Shown: positions 34,136-43,399 of the stretch, piece after piece
Position numbering within the stretch: position 1 is the first letter of the stretch
Layout: the number at the start of each line of letters is the position of its first letter
DNA from: Desulforamulus ruminis DSM 2154
GTDB taxonomy: Bacteria > Bacillota > Desulfotomaculia > Desulfotomaculales > Desulfotomaculaceae
NCBI RefSeq assembly: GCF_000215085.1
Contig: NC_015589.1
Coordinates: 3,174,120 to 3,238,119 of the forward strand
DNA: 64,000 nt
Direction: 5' to 3'
Program-made: the position numbers and the translations under genes
Notes under the pieces: model-generated
Seen by the model: the letters and a program-made list of their open reading frames with translations, nothing else
Database searches by the model: none
What the model was told of the DNA's origin: nothing

Positions 34136-35848
34136 TCAACGCGAAGGGGGCAGCACTTTCTCCATAATTTCCCTGAAAACCGGAGCAGCCGATGAACCTC
34201 CGCTGATTCCCTCTTCCACCAGAACGCTTACCACATACCGGGGTTGATCCACCGGGGTAAAGCCGGAAAACCAGGCATTCACTTTGTCCGTTCCGGAGCC
34301 TACCTGAGCGGACCCGGTCTTCCCCGCGCTGCCATAACCCTTGATGTCGGCTTCTTTCCCAACCCCCTCGGAGGTTACCAGGCCAAGCAGCCGCTTTAAC
34401 TCCCGGCTGGTCTCCTGGGAAATCACCTTGCGGCTTTTACCAAGGGGATAATAACGAAGGGGCTCCCCGTTTTCTTTTCTGATCTCCTTGACCAGCCGGG
34501 GCTCGATATAAACCCCGTCGTTGACAATCACATTGATCATGGCCGCCATCTGTACCGGGGTGGCCAAAACCGGTCCCTGCCCAATGCTGCTGTTCACCAG
34601 ACTATACTTCTGGGCAATTAAGTTTAAGTTCTGCCGGTTATCCCTGGGTACCGGATATCCGATAATGTCTTGGGATTCCAACCCAAAGGCCCGGGCATAC
34701 TGAATGATTTTTTCGCTTCCCAGCTTTAAGGCCAGGGACCCAAAAGCAGGATTGCAGGACTGGGCAAAAGCCTCTTCAAAGGTGATCAGACCGTGACCCT
34801 CCTTGTGCCAGCAATGAATCAGCGGGTCTTTATCCCCCAGACAGACAAAGGTATCCGAAGGCTTCACCAGCCCTTCTTCCAAGGCTGCGGCGGCAACCAC
34901 CACTTTAAAAATGGATCCGGGTTGATATAATGCCGTGCAGTGATCCAGAAAGGTGTCCCTTTCTCCGGGAAGAGACCGGGCAATGTCGGCCGGGTTAAAA
35001 TTGGGCCTGCTGGCCATGGCCAGCAAATCCCCGGTCCGGGCGTCCATAACCACAACCGCCCCCCGTTGAATCCGCTCATCCATCACCTGCTCAACAATTT
35101 GCTGTATTTCGGCATCCAGGGTGGTTACAATATCCCGCTTCCCGGTTTCCTGATGGCGCTTTACTTCAATTCCCAACCCGGCAATGAGGTTTTGATAGAC
35201 ATCCACATGAGCCCTGGCCTGATCGGCCGGTTCCACGGCCTTTAATTCTCTTTCATAAAAATACTCCAGGCCGCTCATGCCGATGGAATCGGTCAACTTA
35301 TAGGGCTTACCTCCCAGTCCGGTTAAATGTTCCAGCTCACCCTGATCCGAAATGGGACCCAGATGGCCAATCACGTGGGCGGCCAGAGGAGAAGTCCCAT
35401 AGCGGAAATTGACTCTTTCCACCAGCAGGCCGGTAATTTTTAATTGGCGGATCCGGCTAACCTGCTCTTGCGTCAGCGCATAGGGCAGATACCGGGGTGA
35501 GCCGGTAAAATACCCCTGAATCTCTCCGGGGTCCTGCTGCAAAATATCCGCCAGAGTCCTTAGGACAGCATCCTTGTGCAAAATAATCTGGGGAAACACC
35601 AAAATTCTATCTTCCTGGTGACTGCCCAGCAGAGCAATTTTTCCCTGCCGGTCCAAAATATTGCCCCTGGACGTATCCTCCAGGCTCACCTTTAACGTAC
35701 GCTGATCCAGCGCCCTTTGCCCGTATTCCTTTCCGTGGATCAACTGAATAAAGGCCAGATGAAAAACCAACGCACCGAAAAGGATTAAAATAAAGAAAAA
35801 GGTATGAACCAATCTTTTTTGTTTAAGAATATGCAAGATTCCACGCAT
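34136..35848 (-). CDS. Penicillin-binding transpeptidase (PBP2/SpoVD/PbpI group)
   Basis: The 570-residue class B PBP has an N-terminal membrane anchor (FFFILILFGALVFHLAFIQ, about residues 17-36), a dimerisation domain and a transpeptidase domain. The catalytic motifs are SIFK (in QPGSIFKVV, about residue 314), SCN (about 365) and KTG (in GKTGSAQ, about 515). It cross-links peptidoglycan during growth, division or spore coat building. Gene order mltG - U32 hydroxylase - PBP matches the yrrL...yrrR (pbpI) order of Bacillus. Confidence 0.9.
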   Translation of the reverse strand: MRGILHILKQKRLVHTFFFILILFGALVFHLAFIQLIHGKEYGQRALDQRTLKVSLEDTSRGNILDRQGKIALLGSHQEDRILVFPQIILHKDAVLRTLADILQQDPGEIQGYFTGSPRYLPYALTQEQVSRIRQLKITGLLVERVNFRYGTSPLAAHVIGHLGPISDQGELEHLTGLGGKPYKLTDSIGMSGLEYFYERELKAVEPADQARAHVDVYQNLIAGLGIEVKRHQETGKRDIVTTLDAEIQQIVEQVMDERIQRGAVVVMDARTGDLLAMASRPNFNPADIARSLPGERDTFLDHCTALYQPGSIFKVVVAAAALEEGLVKPSDTFVCLGDKDPLIHCWHKEGHGLITFEEAFAQSCNPAFGSLALKLGSEKIIQYARAFGLESQDIIGYPVPRDNRQNLNLIAQKYSLVNSSIGQGPVLATPVQMAAMINVIVNDGVYIEPRLVKEIRKENGEPLRYYPLGKSRKVISQETSRELKRLLGLVTSEGVGKEADIKGYGSAGKTGSAQVGSGTDKVNAWFSGFTPVDQPRYVVSVLVEEGISGGSSAAPVFREIMEKVLPPSR

Positions 35849-35907
35849 CCTTATTTGGGAAAAAATGTTATTCTATTATTCTCACCAAATAAGGAACTTC
35901 TTATGCT

Positions 35908-37128
35908 TTAAAGGATTCTTCTGAGCATGGACAGGACCGGGAGCCCCCGGTCTACCTCCAAATGAACCACCTGCTGGGGATGGGGAGCCGCCTCCATGGC
36001 CTCTCCGGTGGCCCCGTTGTAGATGGCGGAAACTTCAATGATAAAATTCTCCCCTTGGGGAGTCAGGACTTCCAGGCTTTCTCCGGCTTTGAAATGATTG
36101 CGCTGCTCCACCACTACCCGGCCGCCGGGTTCTTTTCCCAGAACCAGCCCCACAAAGGAAGTGCGGCGGGTGTAACTGCTCTGATCCGGTTCTACTGTGG
36201 CCGTTTCTCCCTGATCTCCCAGGAAAAATCCGGTGGTATATTCCCGGTGGCTGACCTTGGTAATCTCATCCAGCCACTGGGGCTCTACCTTATAAGCGGC
36301 AGGGTTTTGCTGGTAGCTGTCCAGAGCCTGCCGGTAGGTTTTAACCACGGTGGCCAGGTAGTGAATGCTTTTCATACGGCCTTCAATTTTAAAACTGCTG
36401 ACTCCCGCATCCACCAGCTCCGGTATATAGGGTAAAAGGCAAAGGTCTTTACTGCTCATGAAATAGGTGCCCCGGGCATCTTCTTCCACCGGAAAGTACT
36501 GACCCGGACGTTTCTCCTCCACCAAATGATAGCGCCAGCGGCAGGATTGGGCGCAATCCCCCTGGTTGGCATCCCGCCCGGTTAAAAAATTGCTTAACAA
36601 ACACCGGCCCGAATAGGACATGCACATGGCCCCGTGAACAAAGGCCTCCAGTTCCACATCCACCCGGCCGGCAATTTCCTTGATTTCCTGCCGGGAGAGC
36701 TCCCGGGCCAGAACAATCCGCCGCAGCCCGGCCTTTTGCCAAAAGGCGGCGCTGGCCCAGTTGGTGGTATTGGCCTGGGTACTTAAATGCACCGGTAACC
36801 CGGGCTGCAGCCTGAGAATTTCGGCAATCACACCCGGATCGCTGGCAATCACCGCATCCGCCCCTGCCTGAACCAGGGACTCCAGATAACCGGGCAATCC
36901 TTCTAAATCCTGGTTATGGGCAAAAATATTGACGGCCACATAGACCTTCACTCCATGGCTGTGGGCAAATTCAATGCCTTCCAGCATTTCCTTTTCGCTA
37001 AAGTTTCCTGCTCCGGCCCTCAGACTAAACTGCCGTCCACCCAGGTAGACGGCATCGGCCCCGTACAGAACGGCAATTTTTAATTTCTCCAGGTCTCCGG
37101 CGGGAGCTAAAAGTTCCAATGGCTTCAA
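35908..37128 (-). CDS. U32-family RNA hydroxylation protein (TrhP/YrrO-like)
   Basis: The 406-residue protein belongs to peptidase family U32, now known to include prephenate-dependent tRNA hydroxylases (TrhP) that make 5-hydroxyuridine at U34. It has LLAPAGDLEKLK at the N-terminus, a TIM-barrel core and the cysteines of HGAMCMSYSGRCLLSNFLTGRDANQGDCAQSCRW (in part), which bind an iron-sulfur cluster in the family. The C-terminal domain resembles the U32 C-terminal module. TTG 37128 follows GAGGTGA. It lies between mltG and the PBP. Confidence 0.85.
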   Translation of the reverse strand: MKPLELLAPAGDLEKLKIAVLYGADAVYLGGRQFSLRAGAGNFSEKEMLEGIEFAHSHGVKVYVAVNIFAHNQDLEGLPGYLESLVQAGADAVIASDPGVIAEILRLQPGLPVHLSTQANTTNWASAAFWQKAGLRRIVLARELSRQEIKEIAGRVDVELEAFVHGAMCMSYSGRCLLSNFLTGRDANQGDCAQSCRWRYHLVEEKRPGQYFPVEEDARGTYFMSSKDLCLLPYIPELVDAGVSSFKIEGRMKSIHYLATVVKTYRQALDSYQQNPAAYKVEPQWLDEITKVSHREYTTGFFLGDQGETATVEPDQSSYTRRTSFVGLVLGKEPGGRVVVEQRNHFKAGESLEVLTPQGENFIIEVSAIYNGATGEAMEAAPHPQQVVHLEVDRGLPVLSMLRRIL

Positions 37129-37173
37129 AATCAGTCACCTCGCGTGGGATATACGGCTTCTAGGCTATGTCCA

Positions 37174-38199
37174 TCATTGCAGATATTTTCTTTTGTTTTC
37201 ATTGTGTCCTTCCAGGGTGGTGGCAAAGGCATGGCTTCCGTCGGGCTTCGCCACATAATAAAGGTAATTGGTGCTGGCCGGTTGGACAGCCGCCAGCAAA
37301 GATTGCCTGCCGGGGGCGGCAATAGGCCCGGGAGGCAGTCCGTTGTATTTATAGGTATTATACGGGGAATCCACTTCCAGGTCCTTATAATATATTTTCT
37401 CCCGGTGGCCGCCCAGAGCATACTCCACCGTGGCGTCAATCTGGAGTCTCATCCCCAGACGCAACCGGTTATGAATCACACTGGAAATCAGGGAGCGATC
37501 CCCGTCTTTTTTGGCCTCCCTTTCAATCATGGAAGCAATGGTTAGTGCCTGGCGAGTGCTTAAATTCAGGGCTTTGGCCTGTTCCTCGAATTTTAGCTCC
37601 CGGAGCTGCTTGTCCATTCCCGCCAGCATCACATTAATGATATCCTTCTCGGTGCTGTCCAGGCTGACATTATAGGTTTCCGGAAACAAATATCCTTCCA
37701 AACGTTTGGAACCCTGGGGCAGATTTTTAAGAAAGGCATAATGAAACTGACCCTTGGCCAGCAACTCCAGAAACAGTTCTTCCCGGATGAAATTCTTGTC
37801 CGCCAGGGAATCGGTAATTTGTTTAAGGGTATAGCCCTCGGGTATGGTAAAGCTTTTAGAGGCTGTGGCGCCGCGCACCAACAGGCTGATAATTTCAGGA
37901 GTGGACATATTCCCGTTCATCAAATAATAGCCGGCTTTCAGTTGATTATCCAGCTCGTGATACCGTGTATAAAGCCGGAAGATCTGGGCGCTGCGAATCA
38001 GTTTTTGTTCCTCCAGCAGGCTGGCCACCTGAGCGGTGTTGCTGTTAGGCGCAATTTGCACCAGTACATCGGCATTTTTTCCCGAAGGATCCACCGGCTG
38101 CAACAACGAAAAGACATACCGGTTAACTCCCAATATGCCCGCCAACAACAAAAAAAGGACGATCACAATGCTTTTATTCATTTTCCAGCGTCTAACCAC
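37174..38199 (-). CDS. mltG: Endolytic murein transglycosylase
   Basis: The protein has one N-terminal membrane anchor (VIVLFLLLAGILGVNRYVF), a LysM-like domain and a YceG catalytic domain. The catalytic Glu is in ASMIEREAKKD (about residue 230); LEGYLFPETY and the DSPYNTYKYNGLPPGPI motif are family marks. It cuts nascent glycan strands and may set chain length. The best start signal is GTG 38199, ten bases after AAAGG; ATG 38220 and ATG 38181 are possible. Downstream is the U32 gene. Confidence 0.92.
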   Translation of the reverse strand: MVRRWKMNKSIVIVLFLLLAGILGVNRYVFSLLQPVDPSGKNADVLVQIAPNSNTAQVASLLEEQKLIRSAQIFRLYTRYHELDNQLKAGYYLMNGNMSTPEIISLLVRGATASKSFTIPEGYTLKQITDSLADKNFIREELFLELLAKGQFHYAFLKNLPQGSKRLEGYLFPETYNVSLDSTEKDIINVMLAGMDKQLRELKFEEQAKALNLSTRQALTIASMIEREAKKDGDRSLISSVIHNRLRLGMRLQIDATVEYALGGHREKIYYKDLEVDSPYNTYKYNGLPPGPIAAPGRQSLLAAVQPASTNYLYYVAKPDGSHAFATTLEGHNENKRKYLQ

Positions 38200-38315
38200 A
38201 AAAACCCAACCTTTAATCATTTAACCAATTATATCATTGATTCACCGGCGGGTACAAGAACCCTCCCGGGGGTTTGCAGGTAAAAAGGCACCCCTCTGAA
38301 AGAGATGCCCCCTAC

Positions 38316-39059
38316 TTAGTTGATTTTATTGACGTCTCTTGGTTCGGGAAAAATCGGATCAAATATAATGGCGGGATTGGTTAATCCGCTGATCACCTCA
38401 TCCAGTACCAGATTCATGTGCACCCCTTTGGTAGCCACCACCGGAATAATGGGCTTGGTCCGGTAAATGCGCTGCAATAGTTTCAGCGTGTTGGAAGTGA
38501 CGTCCCTGGGTGTCTCGTCAATTTTCGTTACAACCATAATGTCCGATTCATCCAGCAGGTAATTGCCCGGTTCCATAATGATTTCGCTTTTTAATCCCGC
38601 CGGAATAATGGTCACCAGCACATCGGCCATTTTGCGGCATTCCTGGGCTTTGTAGCCGTCGTTGATCCCCACCGCCTCAATCAACACCACATCCGGCAGC
38701 ACCGCGGTTCCCGGTATGTCCTTTTGCGAAAGATTGCCCAGTTCCAGTACCGAGCGGACTTTGTTCAGCTCATCCAGCGCCTTGCGGGCATTCTCAATGA
38801 GCTTGTTCTTTTCTTTAATTTGGTTTACGGCATTGCGGATCACCCTTTCAATGTCGGAAACGATATCCCTGCCGGGTTCCGGCACTGCGATGGTCAAATA
38901 GCTTGGATCAATGCCCTTGTGCAGATAGGGTTTTTCATCCTGTACCCCCGAACCAATGGCCAGGGGATGAAAATTCCTGTTTTTTAATCCTTTGTACAAC
39001 TCTCCCAGAATGGTGGATTTTCCCCCATCATTCCTTCCACAAACAACGATTTTTTTCAA
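38316..39059 (-). CDS. Orphan P-loop GTPase-like protein
   Basis: The 247-residue protein has a Walker A motif GRNDGGKST (about residues 7-15), a hydrophobic strand VLPDVVLIEAVG (Walker B position) and VVTKIDE as a possible G4 motif. A charged helical segment (about residues 75-110) is inserted. It resembles the G3E/UreG-HypB-MeaB cofactor-loading group, but no metal or cobalamin gene is next to it. TTG 39059 is preferred over GTG 39080, because AAGGAGGGGG sits between them. I do not name a function. Confidence 0.6.
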   Translation of the reverse strand: MKKIVVCGRNDGGKSTILGELYKGLKNRNFHPLAIGSGVQDEKPYLHKGIDPSYLTIAVPEPGRDIVSDIERVIRNAVNQIKEKNKLIENARKALDELNKVRSVLELGNLSQKDIPGTAVLPDVVLIEAVGINDGYKAQECRKMADVLVTIIPAGLKSEIIMEPGNYLLDESDIMVVTKIDETPRDVTSNTLKLLQRIYRTKPIIPVVATKGVHMNLVLDEVISGLTNPAIIFDPIFPEPRDVNKIN

Positions 39060-39189
39060 CCGGGCCCCCTCCTTGACCACTAATATCCTTAGCTAAATAA
39101 ATATGCCTGGGGACCGGGAAATCTTCCATTTCTTTTGAAATAAATTTTTGAGGACATAACCGGTGGATTGTCCACTGAAGAAGATAGTT

Positions 39190-39221
39190 AAGAGAGAACC
39201 AATGAGGTGAGGTTCTCTCTT
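39190..39221. terminator. Hairpin between the P-loop gene and the DUF4367 gene
   Basis: AAGAGAGAACC and GGTTCTCTCTT form an 11-bp perfect stem with a 10-base loop. It follows the DUF4367 stop by about 20 bases on the minus strand; its T-rich side is on the plus strand. Confidence 0.65.
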
Positions 39222-39243
39222 ATTTATATAATCTTTATAAACT

Positions 39244-40176
39244 TTATTCGTTCTGGTAAGGAATGGAATCTACCATTTTAATCAATTGCTCATTGTCAAT
39301 TCCTGCTTTTGAGGCCATAAACATGTACATAACGCCGTCAATTTCCACATGGATGTTGCCTTTGCCAATAACACCTTTTTTACCGTTAATTTCAATTTGT
39401 TCAACATCACCAATGTCTGCTTCATAGGCAGTTCTTTCATTCATCTGCCTAAGCTGTAAATAGATATCCTTGGTGCGGTCGCCGTTGCTAAAAAAAACAA
39501 TAGCATATTCGCCATCTTTATAAGGTTTTCCATTTTCATCATTATACAGTTGAACTCTGTCAAATGCATAGCCTTTCGGCATATAGCGAGGCAATGAAAA
39601 ATTAAATGAAAGGTAAGGCTTTGCTTCTTCCAGGTTCGTCATGGTGGTCATTTTACTTCTTTGCCGCTCATCATATTCTTTTTGCGTTAGAGCTTCATAT
39701 TTTGATATCGTATTTCCGTCCCCATCTTGGGACTCTACATACGAGAGAATCAGTTGCTCACCGTTAGCGTTGTAAACTGTCCCATTCTTTGGATATTGTT
39801 TAAGAACATTCCCTTTTTTATCATATAATTTTCCTTTAAGTTCATCGGGAATTGTTCTGTTTGGTTCACTGGTTTGTTCTGTCACTACATATCTGGCATG
39901 GTCTCCAACAAAAACTTCTTTAATTTTTTTATAGAAGTCATTACCATAGGAAGTCATTGAAAAGCTCATAACGAACACAGCTAACGCTGCAGCTATAAAA
40001 ATCGGTTTTTTGAAAAAACTTATCATAGCAAAATTCTCCTTTTTTCCATTCATACACTCTTGATTATTAATTTCATAGAGCAATTGATTCAGTATTTTTT
40101 CTTTAGAACGGCTTTGAATACTAAAATCCGTCTTTAATAATTCTTCTATCTGTCTATCATCCTTTATTTTGCCCAT
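39244..40176 (-). CDS. DUF4367 membrane protein, probable anti-sigma factor partner
   Basis: The 310-residue protein has an N-terminal cytoplasmic part of about 55 residues, one transmembrane segment (PIFIAAALAVFVMSFSM, about residues 54-70) and an extracytoplasmic domain that ends in a DUF4367-like fold (YMPKGYAFDRVQLYN to the end). Proteins of this layout next to an ECF sigma gene usually act as its membrane-bound partner. It starts 4 bases after the sigma gene. Codon use is more AT-rich than the genes around it. Confidence 0.75.
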   Translation of the reverse strand: MGKIKDDRQIEELLKTDFSIQSRSKEKILNQLLYEINNQECMNGKKENFAMISFFKKPIFIAAALAVFVMSFSMTSYGNDFYKKIKEVFVGDHARYVVTEQTSEPNRTIPDELKGKLYDKKGNVLKQYPKNGTVYNANGEQLILSYVESQDGDGNTISKYEALTQKEYDERQRSKMTTMTNLEEAKPYLSFNFSLPRYMPKGYAFDRVQLYNDENGKPYKDGEYAIVFFSNGDRTKDIYLQLRQMNERTAYEADIGDVEQIEINGKKGVIGKGNIHVEIDGVMYMFMASKAGIDNEQLIKMVDSIPYQNE

Positions 40177-40179
40177 TGC

Positions 40180-40746
40180 TTACCTCGCCTCCTTTTCTAA
40201 TTCTTTACGCAGCTTCTTTAAGCTCCTGGAAAGAATTACGCCCACATTAGAATTTGATATACCCATAACTGCCGCAATATCTGTATTTCTCAATTCAGCA
40301 GCGAACTTCAGCGCCACAATGTTTCTCTCCTTGTCGCTTAGTTTGGCCAAGGCTTTTACCAGGCTTACATTGTTTTCATCGATAACAATTACCTCTTCCG
40401 GCTGACTGTTTCCTGAAATTAGATGAATTACATTATCCAGAGAAATATTAAAATTCCTTTTTTGTTTACGGAAATAATCCGTTACGGTGTTGCGAGCGAT
40501 TCCAAGAAGCCAAGCATCAAACACCGAACGCTTGGGATCGTAGGTATACATACTTTGTATAATCCGCTCAAAAACCTGGCTAACAAGATCCTCTGTATCG
40601 TTATGGTTGTTAATTCTATAACTGATGTAGTTATACACACGCTTATAATACGTTTCATATATTTCTTTAAATATGCCCACATCAATATTCATATTGTTTT
40701 TTTGTTCTTTATCTGTAGGCTCTGCAACCAACATGGTCGTCTCCAT
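40180..40746 (-). CDS. ECF-type RNA polymerase sigma factor
   Basis: The 188-residue protein has a sigma-70 region 2 (YYKRVYNYISYRINNHNDTEDLVSQVFERI, about residues 35-64; DAWLLGIARN) and region 4 (LSDKERNIVALKF, then the helix-turn-helix of MGISNSNVGVILSRSLKKL). It would direct transcription in response to an envelope signal passed by the DUF4367 partner. ATG 40746 lies after GGGGGGAG; the upstream extension to 40785 lacks a clear site. A 16-base perfect palindrome is 28 bases upstream. Confidence 0.88.
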   Translation of the reverse strand: METTMLVAEPTDKEQKNNMNIDVGIFKEIYETYYKRVYNYISYRINNHNDTEDLVSQVFERIIQSMYTYDPKRSVFDAWLLGIARNTVTDYFRKQKRNFNISLDNVIHLISGNSQPEEVIVIDENNVSLVKALAKLSDKERNIVALKFAAELRNTDIAAVMGISNSNVGVILSRSLKKLRKELEKEAR

Positions 40747-40773
40747 GACTCCCCCCCTGCATACAATTAATTT

Positions 40774-40789
40774 AACATTGCGCAATGTT
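40774..40789. promoter_or_regulatory. 16-base perfect palindrome upstream of the ECF sigma gene
   Basis: AACATTGCGCAATGTT is its own reverse complement. It lies 28 bases upstream of the sigma start, where an operator for a dimeric regulator would be expected. No regulator is identified. Confidence 0.5.
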
Positions 40790-40897
40790 TTCTAACATGT
40801 AATACGAAGAAAAGTGGATTTCATTACAAATTTTTTTAACTTTTACTTCTCTCCTGCTTTTTTATTTTCTTTTTAAAGTCCTTCTACAACAGCAAAA

Positions 40898-40929
40898 AGC
40901 CTCCCAGGATTGGCCTATCCTTAGAGGCT
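40898..40929 (-). terminator. Terminator of the VanW gene
   Basis: AGCCTC / GAGGCT and the inner AGGAT / ATCCT form a two-part stem, followed on the minus strand by TTTTTG. It lies 16 bases after the VanW stop. Confidence 0.75.
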
Positions 40930-40944
40930 CCACAAGGCTAAAAC

Positions 40945-42363
40945 TTATCTTTCTTCCGCTTCTTCCATCTCCCCGTTTACCGGCGAATCGTCCGCCGGCA
41001 GCTCCGGGTTAGACAATATATCCCCCGGCGGGGCCATCCCCTGGGAAATAATCTGGTTTCTGGCCTTATAAACACTGGTGGGCAGTTTCTCCACTTTTAC
41101 CACCTGGCCCTTTTCCATAACCACCCTCTCCGCCGACACCCGGTATCCCTGAGCCCCCTTTTGTTTGATCAGCCGGTCCCCCATGCGGATACTATAGTCG
41201 TTTTCCACCAGGGTATCCGGGTTATAGGTTTCCTCAATCCAACTGCGGATGACCACGTCTTTCTTAAATTGCTCATTGCCAAATATTTTAATGACTAGGG
41301 TACCTCCCTTTACATGGGATTGGATATAAAGCCAATAATCGGTATTGTTTCTGAATTTAAAATCAATGGCATCAAAAACCACCGTGGCATCGCGGCCAAT
41401 GGGCACATAGGTGATGGGCATGGAATGGTTGGTCCGTTCCACCACCTCCAGATTAGCCAGGAGCACCGCATTATACAAGGTTGTGGAAACCTGACAGACG
41501 CCTCCTCCCAACCCGTCCACCAGTTCATTATTTACGATAATGGGAGCGGTCTTGTACCCCGCTTCGGTACTGCGGGGCCCTACCACCTCATTAAAAGACA
41601 TGACCTCCCGGGGGGCGACGGTTAAGCCGTCTAAAGCCGCTGCAGCCACACTGACATTATAAGCCCGGTTCACTTTATTGGGATCAAACTGGGTGGAGTA
41701 CATGGCCAGCAGCCGGTTGATCCCCATGGCACTAACCTCTTCGGTGGAACGGACCGGGGGAGCCACCACCAGTTTTAAAGGAATGGGTGAACGGCTGTCC
41801 GTTAGGAGAGATTTAATTAGTTCCTGCTGCAAATGATTTATGTCAACCAATCGGCCTTCACGGCCGGGAGAGATTTCCACCGTATCATTATCATTAATAA
41901 TCAGTCCTGCATCCCTGGGCGGCAAAATAATCGTTTCTGCAGCCGCTGTCACAGTTTTTTCTAAAAGGTTGGCATCCAAATGGATTTCGGGTTTTAAATG
42001 AACGCTCCGGTGAGCTTCCCTTCTCTCCAGGAACTGCTGCCAGAGGGAACCGGTCCGGCCAAAAGACATGGCCCGCTCCACTTCCTCCTCATAATTTAAC
42101 CGCAATCCCACCTGGTCCATGGGAAGGCTCCAGGATAATTCCCTGTATTGAATGGTACGGGCCTGTTTAAAACTTGCCTCCATTTTTTTCATGGCTTGTA
42201 TGGCCTGGTCCCGGTCCATACGAGACAGTTTTACATTAAGCACATAAATTCCCGGTAAAATTTTATCCCGGGGCCCGAAACTCATTTGAGAACTCAAGTA
42301 GGCCATCACGCCGAATAATACAAAGCAAATCACCGCAACGATGCGAAATTTCCCTTTAAACAA
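40945..42363 (-). CDS. VanW-family membrane-anchored protein with peptidoglycan-binding-like domain
   Basis: The 472-residue protein has an N-terminal membrane anchor (VICFVLFGVMAYL), two PG_binding_4-like repeats (about residues 45-200) and a VanW domain (about 225-370) with AAALDGLTVAPREVMSFNE, GGGVCQVSTTLYNAVLLAN and the NHSMPITYVPIG segment. The C-terminal part resembles a G5-type module. It acts outside the membrane at the cell wall; the biochemical role is unknown. TTG 42363 is preferred, since GTG 42381 overlaps the GGGAGGGGG site. Confidence 0.85.
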   Translation of the reverse strand: MFKGKFRIVAVICFVLFGVMAYLSSQMSFGPRDKILPGIYVLNVKLSRMDRDQAIQAMKKMEASFKQARTIQYRELSWSLPMDQVGLRLNYEEEVERAMSFGRTGSLWQQFLERREAHRSVHLKPEIHLDANLLEKTVTAAAETIILPPRDAGLIINDNDTVEISPGREGRLVDINHLQQELIKSLLTDSRSPIPLKLVVAPPVRSTEEVSAMGINRLLAMYSTQFDPNKVNRAYNVSVAAAALDGLTVAPREVMSFNEVVGPRSTEAGYKTAPIIVNNELVDGLGGGVCQVSTTLYNAVLLANLEVVERTNHSMPITYVPIGRDATVVFDAIDFKFRNNTDYWLYIQSHVKGGTLVIKIFGNEQFKKDVVIRSWIEETYNPDTLVENDYSIRMGDRLIKQKGAQGYRVSAERVVMEKGQVVKVEKLPTSVYKARNQIISQGMAPPGDILSNPELPADDSPVNGEMEEAEER

Positions 42364-42456
42364 TCGCAGGCCCCCTCCCACAAATGATTCTAATCTAGGT
42401 ATATCATACTAGGGACGGGCCTCTCCTATTCCACTGCAAGCGATAAATAAATAGAA

Positions 42457-42496
42457 AAAGGCTCCTGCTCCGGTTTTCGCCCAAGCAGAAGCCTTT
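42457..42496. terminator. Bidirectional terminator-like hairpin
   Basis: AAAGGCTCCTGCT and AGCAGAAGCCTTT form a 13-bp stem with one mismatch around a 14-base loop. T-rich bases follow on both strands. It isolates the VanW gene from transcription that starts upstream. Confidence 0.7.
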
Positions 42497-42519
42497 GTAT
42501 TTTTTGAAATATTAAATTT

Positions 42520-42553
42520 GTATCATCCGTTAAATCCGCGTTCTATTCTTCTT
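42520..42553. repeat. Dispersed AATCCG/GTTCTATT repeat, copy C (single arm)
   Basis: TATCATCCGTTAAATCCGCG followed by TTCTATTCTTCTT matches the right arm of the copy at 58536-58785 nearly base for base over its last 25 bases. Only one arm is present, between two terminators. Confidence 0.7.
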
Positions 42554-42579
42554 AATTACATGTATTTACAGGCAGTAAA

Positions 42580-42605
42580 AAACCGGGCGGCAACCCGTCC
42601 GGTTT
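42580..42605 (-). terminator. Terminator of the DUF1292 gene
   Basis: AAACCGG and CCGGTTT pair over 7 bases, and TTTTTTAC follows on the minus strand. It lies 8 bases after the stop codon. Confidence 0.8.
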
Positions 42606-42612
42606 AGCGGTG

Positions 42613-42882
42613 TTAAGCGTCTTCGCCTTCCTCGTTCATAACCATTTCTTCCCAGGCATCGGCAACCTTTTCCCATTCCTCATCGCTTTCGATGTCTACA
42701 AGAATTTCGTTGCCATCGTCATCTTTAGCAAACTTAAGAATCACCGCTTCGTCGGACTCTTCTTCCACCGGTAATAATATGGCGTACTCAGAACTTTCTA
42801 CTTCAATAACATCTATCACGTTAAAGTCGTGTTCCGTCCCATCCTCATCAATTAAAGTGATGACTTCATCTTGTTCTGTCAC
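42613..42882 (-). CDS. yrzB: DUF1292 family acidic protein (YrzB-like)
   Basis: The 89-residue acidic protein matches the DUF1292 family: ITLIDEDGTEHDFNVIDVIEV, YAILLPVEE and the ending WEKVADAWEEM. The function is unknown. Its place between ruvX and mltG follows the Bacillus order alaS-yrzL-yrrK-yrzB-yrrL. GTG 42882 is preferred, as GTG 42891 overlaps the GAGGTG site. Confidence 0.88.
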   Translation of the reverse strand: MTEQDEVITLIDEDGTEHDFNVIDVIEVESSEYAILLPVEEESDEAVILKFAKDDDGNEILVDIESDEEWEKVADAWEEMVMNEEGEDA

Positions 42883-42982
42883 AATTTGCACCTCTTTTCC
42901 AAAGATTGACTGTATTGTATCTTAAAAAAAACGGCCTGTCAAGAAAAGGTAAGATCCCGGATCAGGCCTTTTATACTCCGGA

Positions 42983-43399
42983 TTATTTGGCCCCGGAGTC
43001 CAGGTATCCTTGAAGGATGACGGCTGCCGCCATCTTATCAATCACCTTTTTGCGCTTGCTCCGGCTCACGTCCGCCTGGAGCAGCACCTTCTCCGCCGCC
43101 ACCGTACTCAAACGCTCATCCCAGGTTTTTACCGGCAGGTTGATTTCCTTTTTTAACTGTTCTACAAAGGCCTGCACCTTTTCCCCCTGAGGTCCAATGG
43201 TACCGTTCATATTTTTAGGAAGGCCCACCAGGATGGATTCTACCCCGTATTCCCGGATAATTTCAAGCAGACGCTGAAAGTCCTCCTGAATATCGTTCTT
43301 CCGGCGAATAACTTCTAACCCCTGCGCCGTCCATCCCATGGGGTCGCTCAGGGCTACCCCAATGGTTTTATCCCCCACATCCAGACCCATTATTCTCAT
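42983..43399 (-). CDS. ruvX: Holliday junction resolvase-like protein / rRNA-processing nuclease YqgF
   Basis: The 138-residue RNase H-fold protein has the motifs [16 protein letters not shown] (residues 4-19), [16 protein letters not shown] and [13 protein letters not shown] with the acidic residues of the family. In Escherichia coli the homologue processes 16S rRNA; a junction-resolving role has also been proposed. ATG 43399 has a properly spaced GGAG; the ATG at 43414 is too close to GAGGA. It follows ireB, as in Bacillus (yrrK). Confidence 0.92.
   Translation of the reverse strand: MRIMGLDVGDKTIGVALSDPMGWTAQGLEVIRRKNDIQEDFQRLLEIIREYGVESILVGLPKNMNGTIGPQGEKVQAFVEQLKKEINLPVKTWDERLSTVAAEKVLLQADVSRSKRKKVIDKMAAAVILQGYLDSGAK

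Noticed and set aside
37131-37439. 102-codon minus-strand frame over mltG
   Set aside because: It overlaps mltG in another frame, is Trp/Pro rich and matches no family.
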